A program made the position numbers and the translations under genes. From positions 1 to 47,719 of the forward strand of contig NZ_JBMFWL010000012.1 of NCBI RefSeq assembly GCF_049965315.1: 47,719 bases of DNA. Direction: 5' to 3'. The DNA comes from Acidithiobacillus_B sp049965315 (GTDB lineage Bacteria; Pseudomonadota; Gammaproteobacteria; Acidithiobacillales; Acidithiobacillaceae). The notes beneath the pieces were generated by a model. That model had not been told where the DNA came from and did no database searches. It saw nothing but the letters and a program-made list of their open reading frames with translations. Numbering within the stretch: the stretch's first letter is position 1; every line of letters starts with the position of its first letter. Positions 27,794-35,635 of the stretch are shown in pieces.

Positions 27794-28774
27794 CTAGGCC
27801 GCGGCCGTCAGGGCGCGGGCGGCAGCGATGATGTCGGCGCTGCGCGGGATGCTGGCCGCCTCCATGGCGCCGTTGAAGGGGGTGGGGATATCCATGCCGG
27901 CGACACGTTGGATGGGCGCGTCGAGGAGATAAAAACAGCGCTCCTGCAGGGTGGCGACCATCTCCGCCCCGGCGCCGGCAAAACGGCAATCCTCTTCGAC
28001 AACGAGCAGGCGGTGGGTTTTCTCCACGGATCGTTGGCAGGTCTGCCAATCCATGGGCGAAAGGCTGCGCAGATCAATCACTTCCATGGCGATGCCCTCC
28101 TCAGCCAAGGCGTCCGCTGCCTCCAGGGCCAGCGTGACCATCCGCGAATAGGCGATGCAGGTCAGGGCGCTACCCTCACGTCGCAGCAGAGCCTGATGCA
28201 TGGCCGGCGCCACCGCCGTCTCATCCACCGGCCCCTTGCTGAAATAGAGCAGTTCGTGTTCGAGGACGATGATGGGCTCATCGCTGCGAATGGCCTGGCG
28301 CAATTGCCAGTAGGCGTCCTGGGGCGTGGCGGGCACCACCATGCGCAGGCCGGGGACATTCATCAGCATCTGCTCCAGGCGCTGGGAATGTTGCGCCCCC
28401 AGTTGTCGGGCGACGCCGCCCGGCATGCGCACCACCAGCGGCAAGGGAAACTGGCCGCCGGACATGAAGGGGATCTTGGCCGCCATGTTGACCAAGGCAT
28501 CCATGGCCAGCAGGGCGAAGTTCACCGTCATGATCTCCACCACCGGCCGCAGGCCGGTCAGGGCCGCGCCGATGCCCAGGCCGGTGAAGCTGTTTTCGGA
28601 GATGGGGGTATCGCGCACCCGCCATTCGCCGTATTTGGCCATGAGGCCCTCGGTGACCCGGTAGGTACCGCCATAGAGGCCCACATCCTCGCCCAGGGTG
28701 AAGACCGTCTCGTCGGCCGCCATCTCCGCATCCATGGCCCGGTTCAAGGCCTGCCAATACAAGAGTTCGCTCAT
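27794..28774 (-). CDS. pdhB: Pyruvate dehydrogenase E1 component, beta subunit
   Basis: This 326-residue beta subunit of heterotetrameric E1 belongs to the branched-chain/Gram-positive type, not the single-chain AceE. It has the pyrimidine-binding transketolase domain with TLGEDVGLYGGTYRVTEGL, RVRDTPISENSFTGLGIGAA (the Glu that activates thiamine diphosphate) and GGVARQLGAQHSQ, then the C-terminal transketolase domain with LVVEEDCRFAGAGAE. With PdhA it decarboxylates pyruvate and acetylates the E2 lipoyl group. The start overlaps the pdhA stop (ATGA). Acetoin dehydrogenase is the main look-alike; neighbouring ackA and phosphotransacylase favour pyruvate dehydrogenase. Confidence 0.93.
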   Translation of the reverse strand: MSELLYWQALNRAMDAEMAADETVFTLGEDVGLYGGTYRVTEGLMAKYGEWRVRDTPISENSFTGLGIGAALTGLRPVVEIMTVNFALLAMDALVNMAAKIPFMSGGQFPLPLVVRMPGGVARQLGAQHSQRLEQMLMNVPGLRMVVPATPQDAYWQLRQAIRSDEPIIVLEHELLYFSKGPVDETAVAPAMHQALLRREGSALTCIAYSRMVTLALEAADALAEEGIAMEVIDLRSLSPMDWQTCQRSVEKTHRLLVVEEDCRFAGAGAEMVATLQERCFYLLDAPIQRVAGMDIPTPFNGAMEAASIPRSADIIAAARALTAAA

Positions 28775-29835
28775 TGGGGATCCTCCATGAGGGTCTCGAA
28801 GCGCCGGTTAAGCAGAAAAGCAGCCTGCACATCCGCCAGATCGGGAGCGGGGCTTTGCCGGGCAAAGGCGGCTGCGTCCTGGACGATGGCGCTCACTTCC
28901 TGCCGCAATCGTTCCACCGCTGCCGGGTCCAAATGCCCTTCGGCACAGCACTGCTCGGCGAAGCGATGCACGCAGTCGGGGCCGACGCACTGGAGTTCCT
29001 CGGCGCTGGGGTAATGCGCCTCCGCGCGACGGATGGCGGCGGCAATGGGGTCATTGGCGACAAAGGCGTTCACCTCCACGGCCGGACGGTAGGAACCCGG
29101 ATCCGCCATGGAATGGCCCCGGTAGCGATAGGTCTCGCATTCCAGGAACTGCGGCCCGTCGCCCGCCCGCACCCGTTCCAGGGCGCGGCGCGTGGCCGCA
29201 TGCACGGTCAGCACATCCATGCCATCCACCTTTTCGGCGGGGATACCGTAGCCGCAAGCGCGCTTGTGGACTTCGACCACGGCGGAATGGCGATGGATCT
29301 CGGTGCCGATCTGATAATGATTGTTTTCGCAGACGAAGAGTACCGGCAACTTCCACAGGGCGGCCATGTTCAGGGATTCGTGAAAGGTGCCCTGGTTCAC
29401 CGCGCCGTCGCCGAAAAAGCAGATGACGGCTTCCGGGAGCTGCCGATAGGCGACGGCATAGGCCGCGCCGATGGCAATGGGAAAGGTCTCGCCGACAATG
29501 GCGTAGCCGCCCAGAAAGCGCCGCTCCCGATCGAAGAGATGCATGGATCCCCCCATGCCGCCGCTGATGCCGTCCTTCTTGCCGAAGATCTCCGCCATGA
29601 CCCGCCGCGGCGGAACGCCGCGGACGATGGCATGCACATGCTCGCGATAGGTGCTCACCACGTAGTCGCCGGGTTCGGCGGCGTGGAGCACGCCCACGGC
29701 CACCGCCTCCTCGCCGGGGTAGAGATGCAGGAATCCGGCGACATTCCCCTGGGCGTATTCCTGCGCCGCCTGCTCCTCAAAGGCGCGGGCCAGGAGCATG
29801 TCGCGCAGCATGGCTGCCATGGCGCTCCTATCCAT
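28771..29835 (-). CDS. pdhA: Pyruvate dehydrogenase E1 component, alpha subunit
   Basis: This 354-residue protein carries the thiamine-diphosphate/magnesium motif GDGAVNQGTFHESLNMAA (142 on) ending in ENN at 170-172. The family marks GGSMHLF and GYRYRGHSMADPGSYR (written here as ETYRYRGHSMADPGSYR) are the phosphorylation-loop regions in mitochondrial homologues. The start at 29835 follows GGAGGAAGCCC; the longer frame reads back through the AhpD-like gene. It overlaps that gene by 8 bp and pdhB by 4 bp. Pyruvate is the likely substrate from context; TPP-dependent acetoin dehydrogenase is the alternative. Confidence 0.93.
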   Translation of the reverse strand: MDRSAMAAMLRDMLLARAFEEQAAQEYAQGNVAGFLHLYPGEEAVAVGVLHAAEPGDYVVSTYREHVHAIVRGVPPRRVMAEIFGKKDGISGGMGGSMHLFDRERRFLGGYAIVGETFPIAIGAAYAVAYRQLPEAVICFFGDGAVNQGTFHESLNMAALWKLPVLFVCENNHYQIGTEIHRHSAVVEVHKRACGYGIPAEKVDGMDVLTVHAATRRALERVRAGDGPQFLECETYRYRGHSMADPGSYRPAVEVNAFVANDPIAAAIRRAEAHYPSAEELQCVGPDCVHRFAEQCCAEGHLDPAAVERLRQEVSAIVQDAAAFARQSPAPDLADVQAAFLLNRRFETLMEDPQ

Positions 29836-30181
29836 GGGCTTCCTCCGGCAGGAATTCATCCAGGGCGCTGGTGAGGGGGGTGAGGTACATGAGGGCCGGG
29901 CCGCCGTGCATGAGGACCGCCAGGAAACCCGCCTCCATGATTTCGTCCCGACTGGCCCCCGCCGCGGCGGCGCCCTTGACGTGGAGGGCGATGCACCACT
30001 CGCATTGTGCGGCCACGGAGAGCGCGACATTGATGATCTCCTTTTGCGCCTTGCTCAGGGCCGGACCGCTTTCGGCCTTGCCCATGAAGCCGAGGAAGGA
30101 GTTGATCTCCGCCGGGTATTTGCTTTTCAGCCTTTCGATGAGTGCGGTAATATCCTGGATACGCTCATTCATGCTGGTCAT
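29828..30181 (-). CDS. AhpD-like alkylhydroperoxidase / carboxymuconolactone decarboxylase family protein
   Basis: This 117-residue all-helical CMD-fold protein has the full AhpD catalytic signature E-x11-C-x2-C-x3-H: E48, C60, C63, H67 in QCEWCIALH. In Mycobacterium tuberculosis AhpD is a thiol peroxidase/adaptor that takes electrons from lipoylated E2 (DlaT) and lipoamide dehydrogenase. Here the gene is first in the pdh cluster, overlaps pdhA by 8 bp, and has AGGAGG 7 nt before its ATG. A PDH-linked peroxide-reducing or lipoyl-thiol role is therefore a strong hypothesis, not shown by sequence alone. The carboxymuconolactone name of the family does not imply aromatic degradation. Confidence 0.85.
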   Translation of the reverse strand: MTSMNERIQDITALIERLKSKYPAEINSFLGFMGKAESGPALSKAQKEIINVALSVAAQCEWCIALHVKGAAAAGASRDEIMEAGFLAVLMHGGPALMYLTPLTSALDEFLPEEAHG

Positions 30182-30215
30182 CGCGTTGCCTCCTTGCTGC
30201 CGGTTGTGTCGGGCG

Positions 30216-30234
30216 TTGCCTGTCTTTCAGGCAA
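30216..30234 (-). promoter_or_regulatory. Intercistronic hairpin at the gpmI stop codon
   Basis: TTGCCTG and CAGGCAA form a perfect 7-bp stem with a 5-nt loop, spanning the gpmI stop (30227-30229) in the 45-bp gap before the AhpD-like gene. There is no T-run after it, so attenuation, mRNA processing or stabilisation is more likely than full termination. Confidence 0.35.
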
Positions 30235-31750
30235 TCCCCTTCTTGAGCAATATGCTGCGCCCGGTCATTTGCTCCGGTTGTGCAATCCCCATGAGATCCA
30301 GAACCGTAGGGGCGACATCGGCTGCCCCGCGCCCGATTCCCAGCCGCGCCCCGGCTTCGCCAATGAGCAAAAAAGGCACGGGATAAACCGTGTGCTGGGT
30401 GTGGGGTTCGCCGGTCACCGGGTCCACCATCTCGTCGCAATTACCGTGATCGGCGGTGAGGATGATGCGGAAACCCCGCGCCAGGGCCGCCTGAACCACC
30501 CGGTGGAATTGCAGATCGAGGGTTTCCACGGCGCGGATGATGGCGGGGATCTTGGCGGTATGGCCGACCATGTCCCCGTTGGCAAAGTTGACGAGCACAA
30601 AGGCGTACAGGCCGCTCTCCACGGCGGAGATGATGCGATCCGCCACCTGGGGGGCGCTCATTTCCGGTTGCAGATCGTAGGTGGCCACCTTGGGAGAGGG
30701 GATGATCTCCCGGTCCTCTCCGGGGAAGGGTTCTTCCCGGCCGCCATTGAAAAAATAGGTGACGTGGGCGTATTTCTCGGTTTCGGCGCAGTGGAATTGG
30801 CGCAATCCCGCATCGCTCACCACCTCGGCCAGCACCCGGTAGGGGAACTCCGTGGGGAAGAGCACGGGGAAGGGATACTCGTCGTTGTAGGCGGTCATGC
30901 ACAGGGCCCGACGCGGGCCGGCCGTCCCCCGGTCGAAATGGGTGAAATCCGGCATGGCGATGGCCGCGCTCAACTGGCGCATACGGTCGGAGCGGAAATT
31001 GAAAAAAAACACCGGTTCGTTCGGGCCGATGCGCGCGCGTTCCGGGTCGCCGATCAAGGTGGGCTGGATGAACTCATCCCCTTCGCCCCGTTTCCACGCC
31101 TCTTGAATGGCGGCCTCGGCATTCCCGGCATGGAGTCCATCGCCCCGCATATAGGCCGCCCAGGCCTTTTGCGTGCGCTCCCAATAGCCGGCGCGGTCCA
31201 TGGCATAGTAACGACCGCAAACGCTGGCGATGAAGCCCTTGCCCAACTTGCGGAGGAGGTCTTCTACCTGCCGCGCGAATCCGTCCGCGCATTGGGGGGC
31301 GGTGTCGCGGCCGTCGGTGATCATGTGCACCACCGGTTCCACCCCCGCCGCCGTCACCAGAGGCAGGATCGCCAGCAAGTGATCGATATGGGAGTGCACC
31401 CCGCCGTCGGAGATCATGCCCAGCAGATGCAGGCGCTGGCTGCCCTGGAGAATCTTCTGCCAGGCCGGCAAGCGGCCGAAGCTGCCATCCTCCAGGCTGT
31501 CGGAGATGCGCACCAGGTCCTGCTTGAGGATACGTCCCGAGCCCAAGGTCAGGTGACCCACCTCGGAGTTGCCGAATTGCCCGTCCGGCAGCCCTACCGC
31601 CCGGCCGGACGCTTGCAGGGCGGTGTGGGGATGGCTGGCAAAGTAATGATCCAGGTGCGGTGTCCGCGCCTGGGCCCAGCCGCTATAGGCGCGATTGGGA
31701 TTGAGGCCGAAGCCGTCGAAGATCACCAGCAGTACGGGCCTCTTATCCAT
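30227..31750 (-). CDS. gpmI: 2,3-bisphosphoglycerate-independent phosphoglycerate mutase
   Basis: This 507-residue, manganese-dependent, alkaline-phosphatase-fold mutase interconverts 3- and 2-phosphoglycerate. It opens VLLVIFDGFGLNPN with the first metal Asp. The nucleophilic serine is in GNSEVGHLTLGSGR at about residue 62, and the second metal cluster is ILTADHGNCDEM near 445. HSHIDHL and TDGRDTAP are also present. Length is typical. It stands 143 bp after ppsA (31751-31893, where I see no gene and only an imperfect stem near 31765-31785) and 45 bp before the AhpD-like gene. It may begin the main glycolytic transcript or be read through from ppsA. Confidence 0.96.
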   Translation of the reverse strand: MDKRPVLLVIFDGFGLNPNRAYSGWAQARTPHLDHYFASHPHTALQASGRAVGLPDGQFGNSEVGHLTLGSGRILKQDLVRISDSLEDGSFGRLPAWQKILQGSQRLHLLGMISDGGVHSHIDHLLAILPLVTAAGVEPVVHMITDGRDTAPQCADGFARQVEDLLRKLGKGFIASVCGRYYAMDRAGYWERTQKAWAAYMRGDGLHAGNAEAAIQEAWKRGEGDEFIQPTLIGDPERARIGPNEPVFFFNFRSDRMRQLSAAIAMPDFTHFDRGTAGPRRALCMTAYNDEYPFPVLFPTEFPYRVLAEVVSDAGLRQFHCAETEKYAHVTYFFNGGREEPFPGEDREIIPSPKVATYDLQPEMSAPQVADRIISAVESGLYAFVLVNFANGDMVGHTAKIPAIIRAVETLDLQFHRVVQAALARGFRIILTADHGNCDEMVDPVTGEPHTQHTVYPVPFLLIGEAGARLGIGRGAADVAPTVLDLMGIAQPEQMTGRSILLKKGIA

Positions 31751-31893
31751 GATATCGGTTCCCAGGTTGCGCTGCGCTCAGCGTAGCAGCTAATTGTGAC
31801 AGTATGATGAAAGGATCGTTCATGGAGCACGACCTCGGCAAAGGGCGTTTCGGTGGCGGCCTGCCCTGTTGCGCGATCTCCCGCTGCCGGCCA

Positions 31894-34311
31894 TCAGCCC
31901 CTCGGCTTTCTGCCCAGGCGCTTTTCCACTTCCAGCACCTGCAGGGTGGTGGCCAGCACGGTATCGGGATTGAGGCTCATGGAGTCGATGCCCAGTTGCA
32001 CCAGGAATTCGGCCATCTCCGGATAGTCCGATGGCGCCTGACCGCAGAGTCCCGAGTGGATGCCGTTGCGTGTGCAGCCCTCCACCGCCAGACGGATCAT
32101 CTCCTTCACCCCGTCATCGCGTTCGTCATAGTCAAAGGCCACGATCTGCGAATCCCGGTCCACCCCCAGGGTCAATTGGGTCAGGTCGTTGCTGCCGATG
32201 GAAAAGCCGTCGAAGCGCCGGGCGAACTGATCGATGAGGATGACATTGTTGGGGATCTCGCACATGGCATAGATCTTCAGGCCCTTGTGACCGCGCTTCA
32301 GGCCGAATTCCGCCATCTTGGCCAGCACCGCATCGGCTTCCTGCACGCGGCGCACGAAGGGCAGCATGAGGATGACGTTGTCCAGCCCCATCTCCTCCCG
32401 GACCCGGCGCATGGCCGCGCACTCCAGGGCAAAGCCCTCGGCATAGGCGGGATGGGCATAGCGGGAGGCCCCGCGGAAACCGAGCATGGGATTGTCTTCA
32501 CTGGGTTCAAACCAGCGTCCACCCAGCAAGGAGGCATATTCGTTGGACTTGAAGTCGGACATGCGCACCACCACCGGCTTGGGATAAAAGGCGGCAGCGA
32601 TGGTGCCGATGCCTTCGGAGAGGCGCTGGACGAAAAAGTCGGCGGGTTGGCCGAAGCCCGCCACGAGTTGGGCCAGGGCCGCCTTTTCCCCCTCATCCTC
32701 GACCTTTTCCGGGTGGAGGAGGGCCATGGGGTGGGCCTTGATGGCGCTGTTGATGATGAACTCCATGCGCGCCAGACCGATGCCGTCATTGGGCAGCATG
32801 CTGGTCTGGAAGGCGATGTCCGGGTTGCCCAGGTTGATCATGATCTCCGTGGCCGGGCGCTGGAGGGTGGCCAGATCCGTATGGCGAATCTCGAAGGGCA
32901 AGGCACCGGCATAGACAAAACCCATGTCGCCCTCGGCGCAAGAGACCGTGACCATGGCGCCGTCCTGCAGTGCCGTAGTGGCGTTGTCGGCGCCCACCAC
33001 CGCCGGGATGCCCAGTTCGCGGGCGATGATGGCGGCATGGCAGGTGCGTCCACCACGATTGGTGACAATGGCGGCGGCCTGCTTCATCACCGGTTCCCAG
33101 TCGGGGGTGGTCGTGTCGGCCACCAGGACCTCTCCGGGGCGGAAGGCGTTGAGGTGGGCCACATCGGCAATGACGCGCACCGGCGCCGCCGCGATCTTGG
33201 CCCCCACCGCCCGCCCGCTGGCCAGCACCGGTCCGCGGGTCTTGAGCAGGTATTCCTCCAGAACCTGGCCTTTTTTCTGGGAGGCCACCGTCTCGGGACG
33301 GGCCTGCACCATGTAGAGCTGGCCATCCAGGCCATCCTTGGCCCATTCCATGTCCATGGGCCGGCTCTCGCCCACCTTTTGGCTATAGTGGGCCTCGACC
33401 TTGATGGCATAGTCGGCCAGGGTGAGGACATCGGCGTCCGTGAGGCAGAAGCGTTCGCGCTCGACCCGGGAAGTGGGCACGTTGCGGGTGCTGTGGCGGG
33501 TATCGCCCTCGGCATAGACCATTTTGATCTTTTTGCTGCCCAGGATGCGGCGCAGAACGGCCTTTTTGCCGCTGCGGAAAGCGGGCTTGAAGACGTAGAA
33601 TTCATCGGGGTCCACCGCCCCCTGCACCACGTTCTCCCCAAGCCCCCAGGAGGCGGTGATGAAGACCACATCGCGGAAGCCCGTTTCCGTATCCAGGGAA
33701 AACATGACGCCGCTGGTGGAAAGATCGGAGCGCACCATCTTCATGACGCCGATGGACAAGGCCACCTTGAAGTGGTCGAAGCCCTGATCGACGCGGTAGT
33801 GGATGGCGCGATCGGTGAAGAGGCTGGCAAAGCAGCGCTTGCAGGCATCCAGCAGGGCCGCCTCGCCGGAAATGTTGAGGTAGGTATCCTGCTGGCCGGC
33901 GAAGCTGGCGGTGGGCAGGTCTTCCGCCGTGGCCGAGGAACGCACGGCCACGCTCAGGCCGGGGCCGTACTCGGTCTTGAGGCGCCCGTAGGCGGCGAGG
34001 ATTTCTCCCCGCAGATCATCAGGGAGGGGTGCGCCGTAGACGATCTCGCGGGCCGCTTCGCCCCGCCGCGCCAAGTCTTCCACGTCGTCGGGGTTGAGCC
34101 CGTCGAGGGCCGCGTGCAAACGGTCCCAGGCACCGGCCTTGTCCAGCATCATGCGATAGGCCTCGGCGGTGATGGCGAAACCGTTGGGCACCCGCACCCC
34201 TTGGGCGGTGAGCTCCCGGAACATCTCTCCCAGAGAGGCATTTTTGCCGCCCACCAGGGGCACGTCTTCGATTCGGATTTCGTTGAAAAAACGGATATAG
34301 CTCGCGCTCAT
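31894..34311 (-). CDS. ppsA: Phosphoenolpyruvate synthase (pyruvate, water dikinase)
   Basis: This 805-residue three-domain enzyme converts pyruvate and ATP to PEP, AMP and phosphate. The N-terminal ATP-grasp domain has LVGGKNASLGEMF at about residue 19 and VRSSATAEDLPTASFAGQQ. The central phosphohistidine domain has GGRTCHAAIIARELGIPAVVG with the catalytic His near 421. The C-terminal PEP/pyruvate TIM barrel has GFRGASRY and GSNDLTQLTLGVDRDS and ends near SLNPDTV. The start at 34311 follows GAGGA by 5 nt; the open frame upstream is out of family. It allows gluconeogenesis from pyruvate and opposes the pyk gene of the same block. No adjacent DUF299 regulatory kinase (PpsR) gene is present. 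Confidence 0.96.
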   Translation of the reverse strand: MSASYIRFFNEIRIEDVPLVGGKNASLGEMFRELTAQGVRVPNGFAITAEAYRMMLDKAGAWDRLHAALDGLNPDDVEDLARRGEAAREIVYGAPLPDDLRGEILAAYGRLKTEYGPGLSVAVRSSATAEDLPTASFAGQQDTYLNISGEAALLDACKRCFASLFTDRAIHYRVDQGFDHFKVALSIGVMKMVRSDLSTSGVMFSLDTETGFRDVVFITASWGLGENVVQGAVDPDEFYVFKPAFRSGKKAVLRRILGSKKIKMVYAEGDTRHSTRNVPTSRVERERFCLTDADVLTLADYAIKVEAHYSQKVGESRPMDMEWAKDGLDGQLYMVQARPETVASQKKGQVLEEYLLKTRGPVLASGRAVGAKIAAAPVRVIADVAHLNAFRPGEVLVADTTTPDWEPVMKQAAAIVTNRGGRTCHAAIIARELGIPAVVGADNATTALQDGAMVTVSCAEGDMGFVYAGALPFEIRHTDLATLQRPATEIMINLGNPDIAFQTSMLPNDGIGLARMEFIINSAIKAHPMALLHPEKVEDEGEKAALAQLVAGFGQPADFFVQRLSEGIGTIAAAFYPKPVVVRMSDFKSNEYASLLGGRWFEPSEDNPMLGFRGASRYAHPAYAEGFALECAAMRRVREEMGLDNVILMLPFVRRVQEADAVLAKMAEFGLKRGHKGLKIYAMCEIPNNVILIDQFARRFDGFSIGSNDLTQLTLGVDRDSQIVAFDYDERDDGVKEMIRLAVEGCTRNGIHSGLCGQAPSDYPEMAEFLVQLGIDSMSLNPDTVLATTLQVLEVEKRLGRKPRG

Positions 34312-34560
34312 GGCATCCTCATAAGGGCTACGGAAGAATTCCGAGCCGGCGCGCTGCGCTGGCCGTGGATGGCGGTTGGGACGGTAAAAACAGCGTCGCG
34401 GGCGCCGCGACCGCTCCGCCGAGGTTCCCATGTTGCCCCGGGAGAGAACCCGCAGGGGCCTGGGGAGGGGGAAGGTTTCGCGGAGCAGACGGCATGAGTC
34501 CTCGCAACCAGTCCGTATAACCATAGTCGACGCCGGGCCGTTGCACAAGCCGCTTTGCGC
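34312..34560. other. Intergenic region upstream of ppsA
   Basis: These 249 bp separate the sulfotransferase stop from the ppsA start and would hold the promoter of the glycolytic/gluconeogenic block. I see no gene in it. A promoter-like pair lies at 34520-34548. The 5' leader would then be about 200 nt, long enough for regulation, but I recognise no riboswitch. Confidence 0.4.
34520..34548 (-). promoter_or_regulatory. Weak sigma-70-like promoter candidate for ppsA
   Basis: On the minus strand TTGTGC (34548-34543) and TATGGT (34525-34520) are separated by 17 bp, with TATACG overlapping just after. Consensus match is only moderate, and it lies about 209 bp before the ppsA start. Confidence 0.25.
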
Positions 34561-35544
34561 CTAGGAAGGCGAGGGTCCCTGCTGGATGACAGCGGCCTCA
34601 TGCAGCGACCGCCGGGGCGCTTCACGCCATGACGAACGAAGCTCCGGGAGGGGGCGCTCCAGCAACTGTTCCAGCGCCGTCACTTCCGGGGCATAGATCT
34701 CCTGCAAAAACCTCCGCGCATCCTCATCCATGGCGGGTTTGCCATGGTCGCGCAATAACCAGCGCTGCCAGATATATTTGCCCCATGCCCGTGGCAAAAT
34801 GGCATCGCCGATGAATCGGCTAATTCGGCTGCCGGCCAGATAGCGCACCCAAACGCCCCGCGCTGACCGATGAACGTTGTAGGCCTTGTCGAGATCCATG
34901 CCGGCAATGGGCCCGGTGTCAATCTCCAGGAATTCCGCCACTGCTTCCAAGACCGTCCGCGGCCTTTTTTTCAGGTCTTCGAGCAACAGCACCAACACCC
35001 GATCCCGGCCGAAAAGCGTTTGATAACGGCGGATCTGCTCGCTGTACTGGCCCAACTCCACATAGAGCTGCGACACTCCCCAACCCTTATCCGGCCTTTC
35101 CCAGTCGCGCCGCAGGGCCTGGGCGAAGGGGAGGTGGATGGCGCCTTCGGTAAAATCCATCAGATACTGGGCGTAGGCCCTTTCCACCGGGTCGCGCAAA
35201 ATGACGATGATCCGGGCATCCGGGGCGACCTGATGAATGCGCTGCGCCGCTTCGGGGCACCATAAATAGGAGGGACTGGCATCGCCGACGCGCGGGAAGG
35301 CATCGGCACCCCGGTAAAGATGCTGATAGTGTTCCACGTCGGCGACGTAACGGATGAGATGCGCCTGCTCCCGGGCGGGACGGGGCTGGGTGAAGAAGTG
35401 GGGTTCTTTCCTGCCCGGCAGGAAGACCTGCGGGTGTTGGCGCAGGTAGGCATAAAGGGAGGTGGTCCCGCTCTTTACCGCTCCAACGATATAGAAATTC
35501 GGCCAGATGGATTCCCGCATCAGTGATCTTTCCCCCAGGTTCAT
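34561..35544 (-). CDS. PAPS-dependent sulfotransferase
   Basis: This 327-residue P-loop-like sulfotransferase would move a sulfuryl group from PAPS to an alcohol or amine. The 5'-phosphosulfate loop is VGAVKSGTTSLYAYL (20-34) and the 3'-phosphate site is VILRDPVERAYAQYLM (114-129). KEPHFF at about 46-51 and DASPSYLW at about 88-95 are typical of the bacterial carbohydrate/heparan-type group. The start is uncertain: ATG 35544 has no ribosome-binding site, while the in-frame ATG 35520 is preceded by GGGGGAAAG. It lies 63 bp after the gene that makes its donor PAPS, so the two probably act together. The acceptor is unknown; a lipid, exopolysaccharide or hopanoid headgroup is possible. Confidence 0.9.
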   Translation of the reverse strand: MNLGERSLMRESIWPNFYIVGAVKSGTTSLYAYLRQHPQVFLPGRKEPHFFTQPRPAREQAHLIRYVADVEHYQHLYRGADAFPRVGDASPSYLWCPEAAQRIHQVAPDARIIVILRDPVERAYAQYLMDFTEGAIHLPFAQALRRDWERPDKGWGVSQLYVELGQYSEQIRRYQTLFGRDRVLVLLLEDLKKRPRTVLEAVAEFLEIDTGPIAGMDLDKAYNVHRSARGVWVRYLAGSRISRFIGDAILPRAWGKYIWQRWLLRDHGKPAMDEDARRFLQEIYAPEVTALEQLLERPLPELRSSWREAPRRSLHEAAVIQQGPSPS

Positions 35545-35606
35545 GTCAAAAGGGTAGTCGAGAAAACTCCCCAGCGGCAGAGGCCATGCGTTCCTTAATC
35601 ACTATT

Positions 35607-35635
35607 ACTATATACGATTATCCATATCTTTTCCA
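35607..35635 (-). promoter_or_regulatory. Sigma-70-like promoter candidate for the sulfotransferase gene
   Basis: On the minus strand TGGAAA (35635-35630) and TATAGT (35612-35607) are spaced 17 bp apart, in a markedly AT-rich patch that overlaps the end of the SAT-APS kinase gene. TATAGT matches the -10 consensus at five of six bases. It would give a start point about 55-60 bp before the sulfotransferase ATG and allow expression apart from the upstream genes. Confidence 0.4.

Noticed and set aside
31804..34497. 897-codon open frame on the plus strand
   Set aside because: Antisense to ppsA, whose protein shows full family motifs; high GC coding sequence commonly leaves its opposite strand open. 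The translation is low-complexity and resembles no family.
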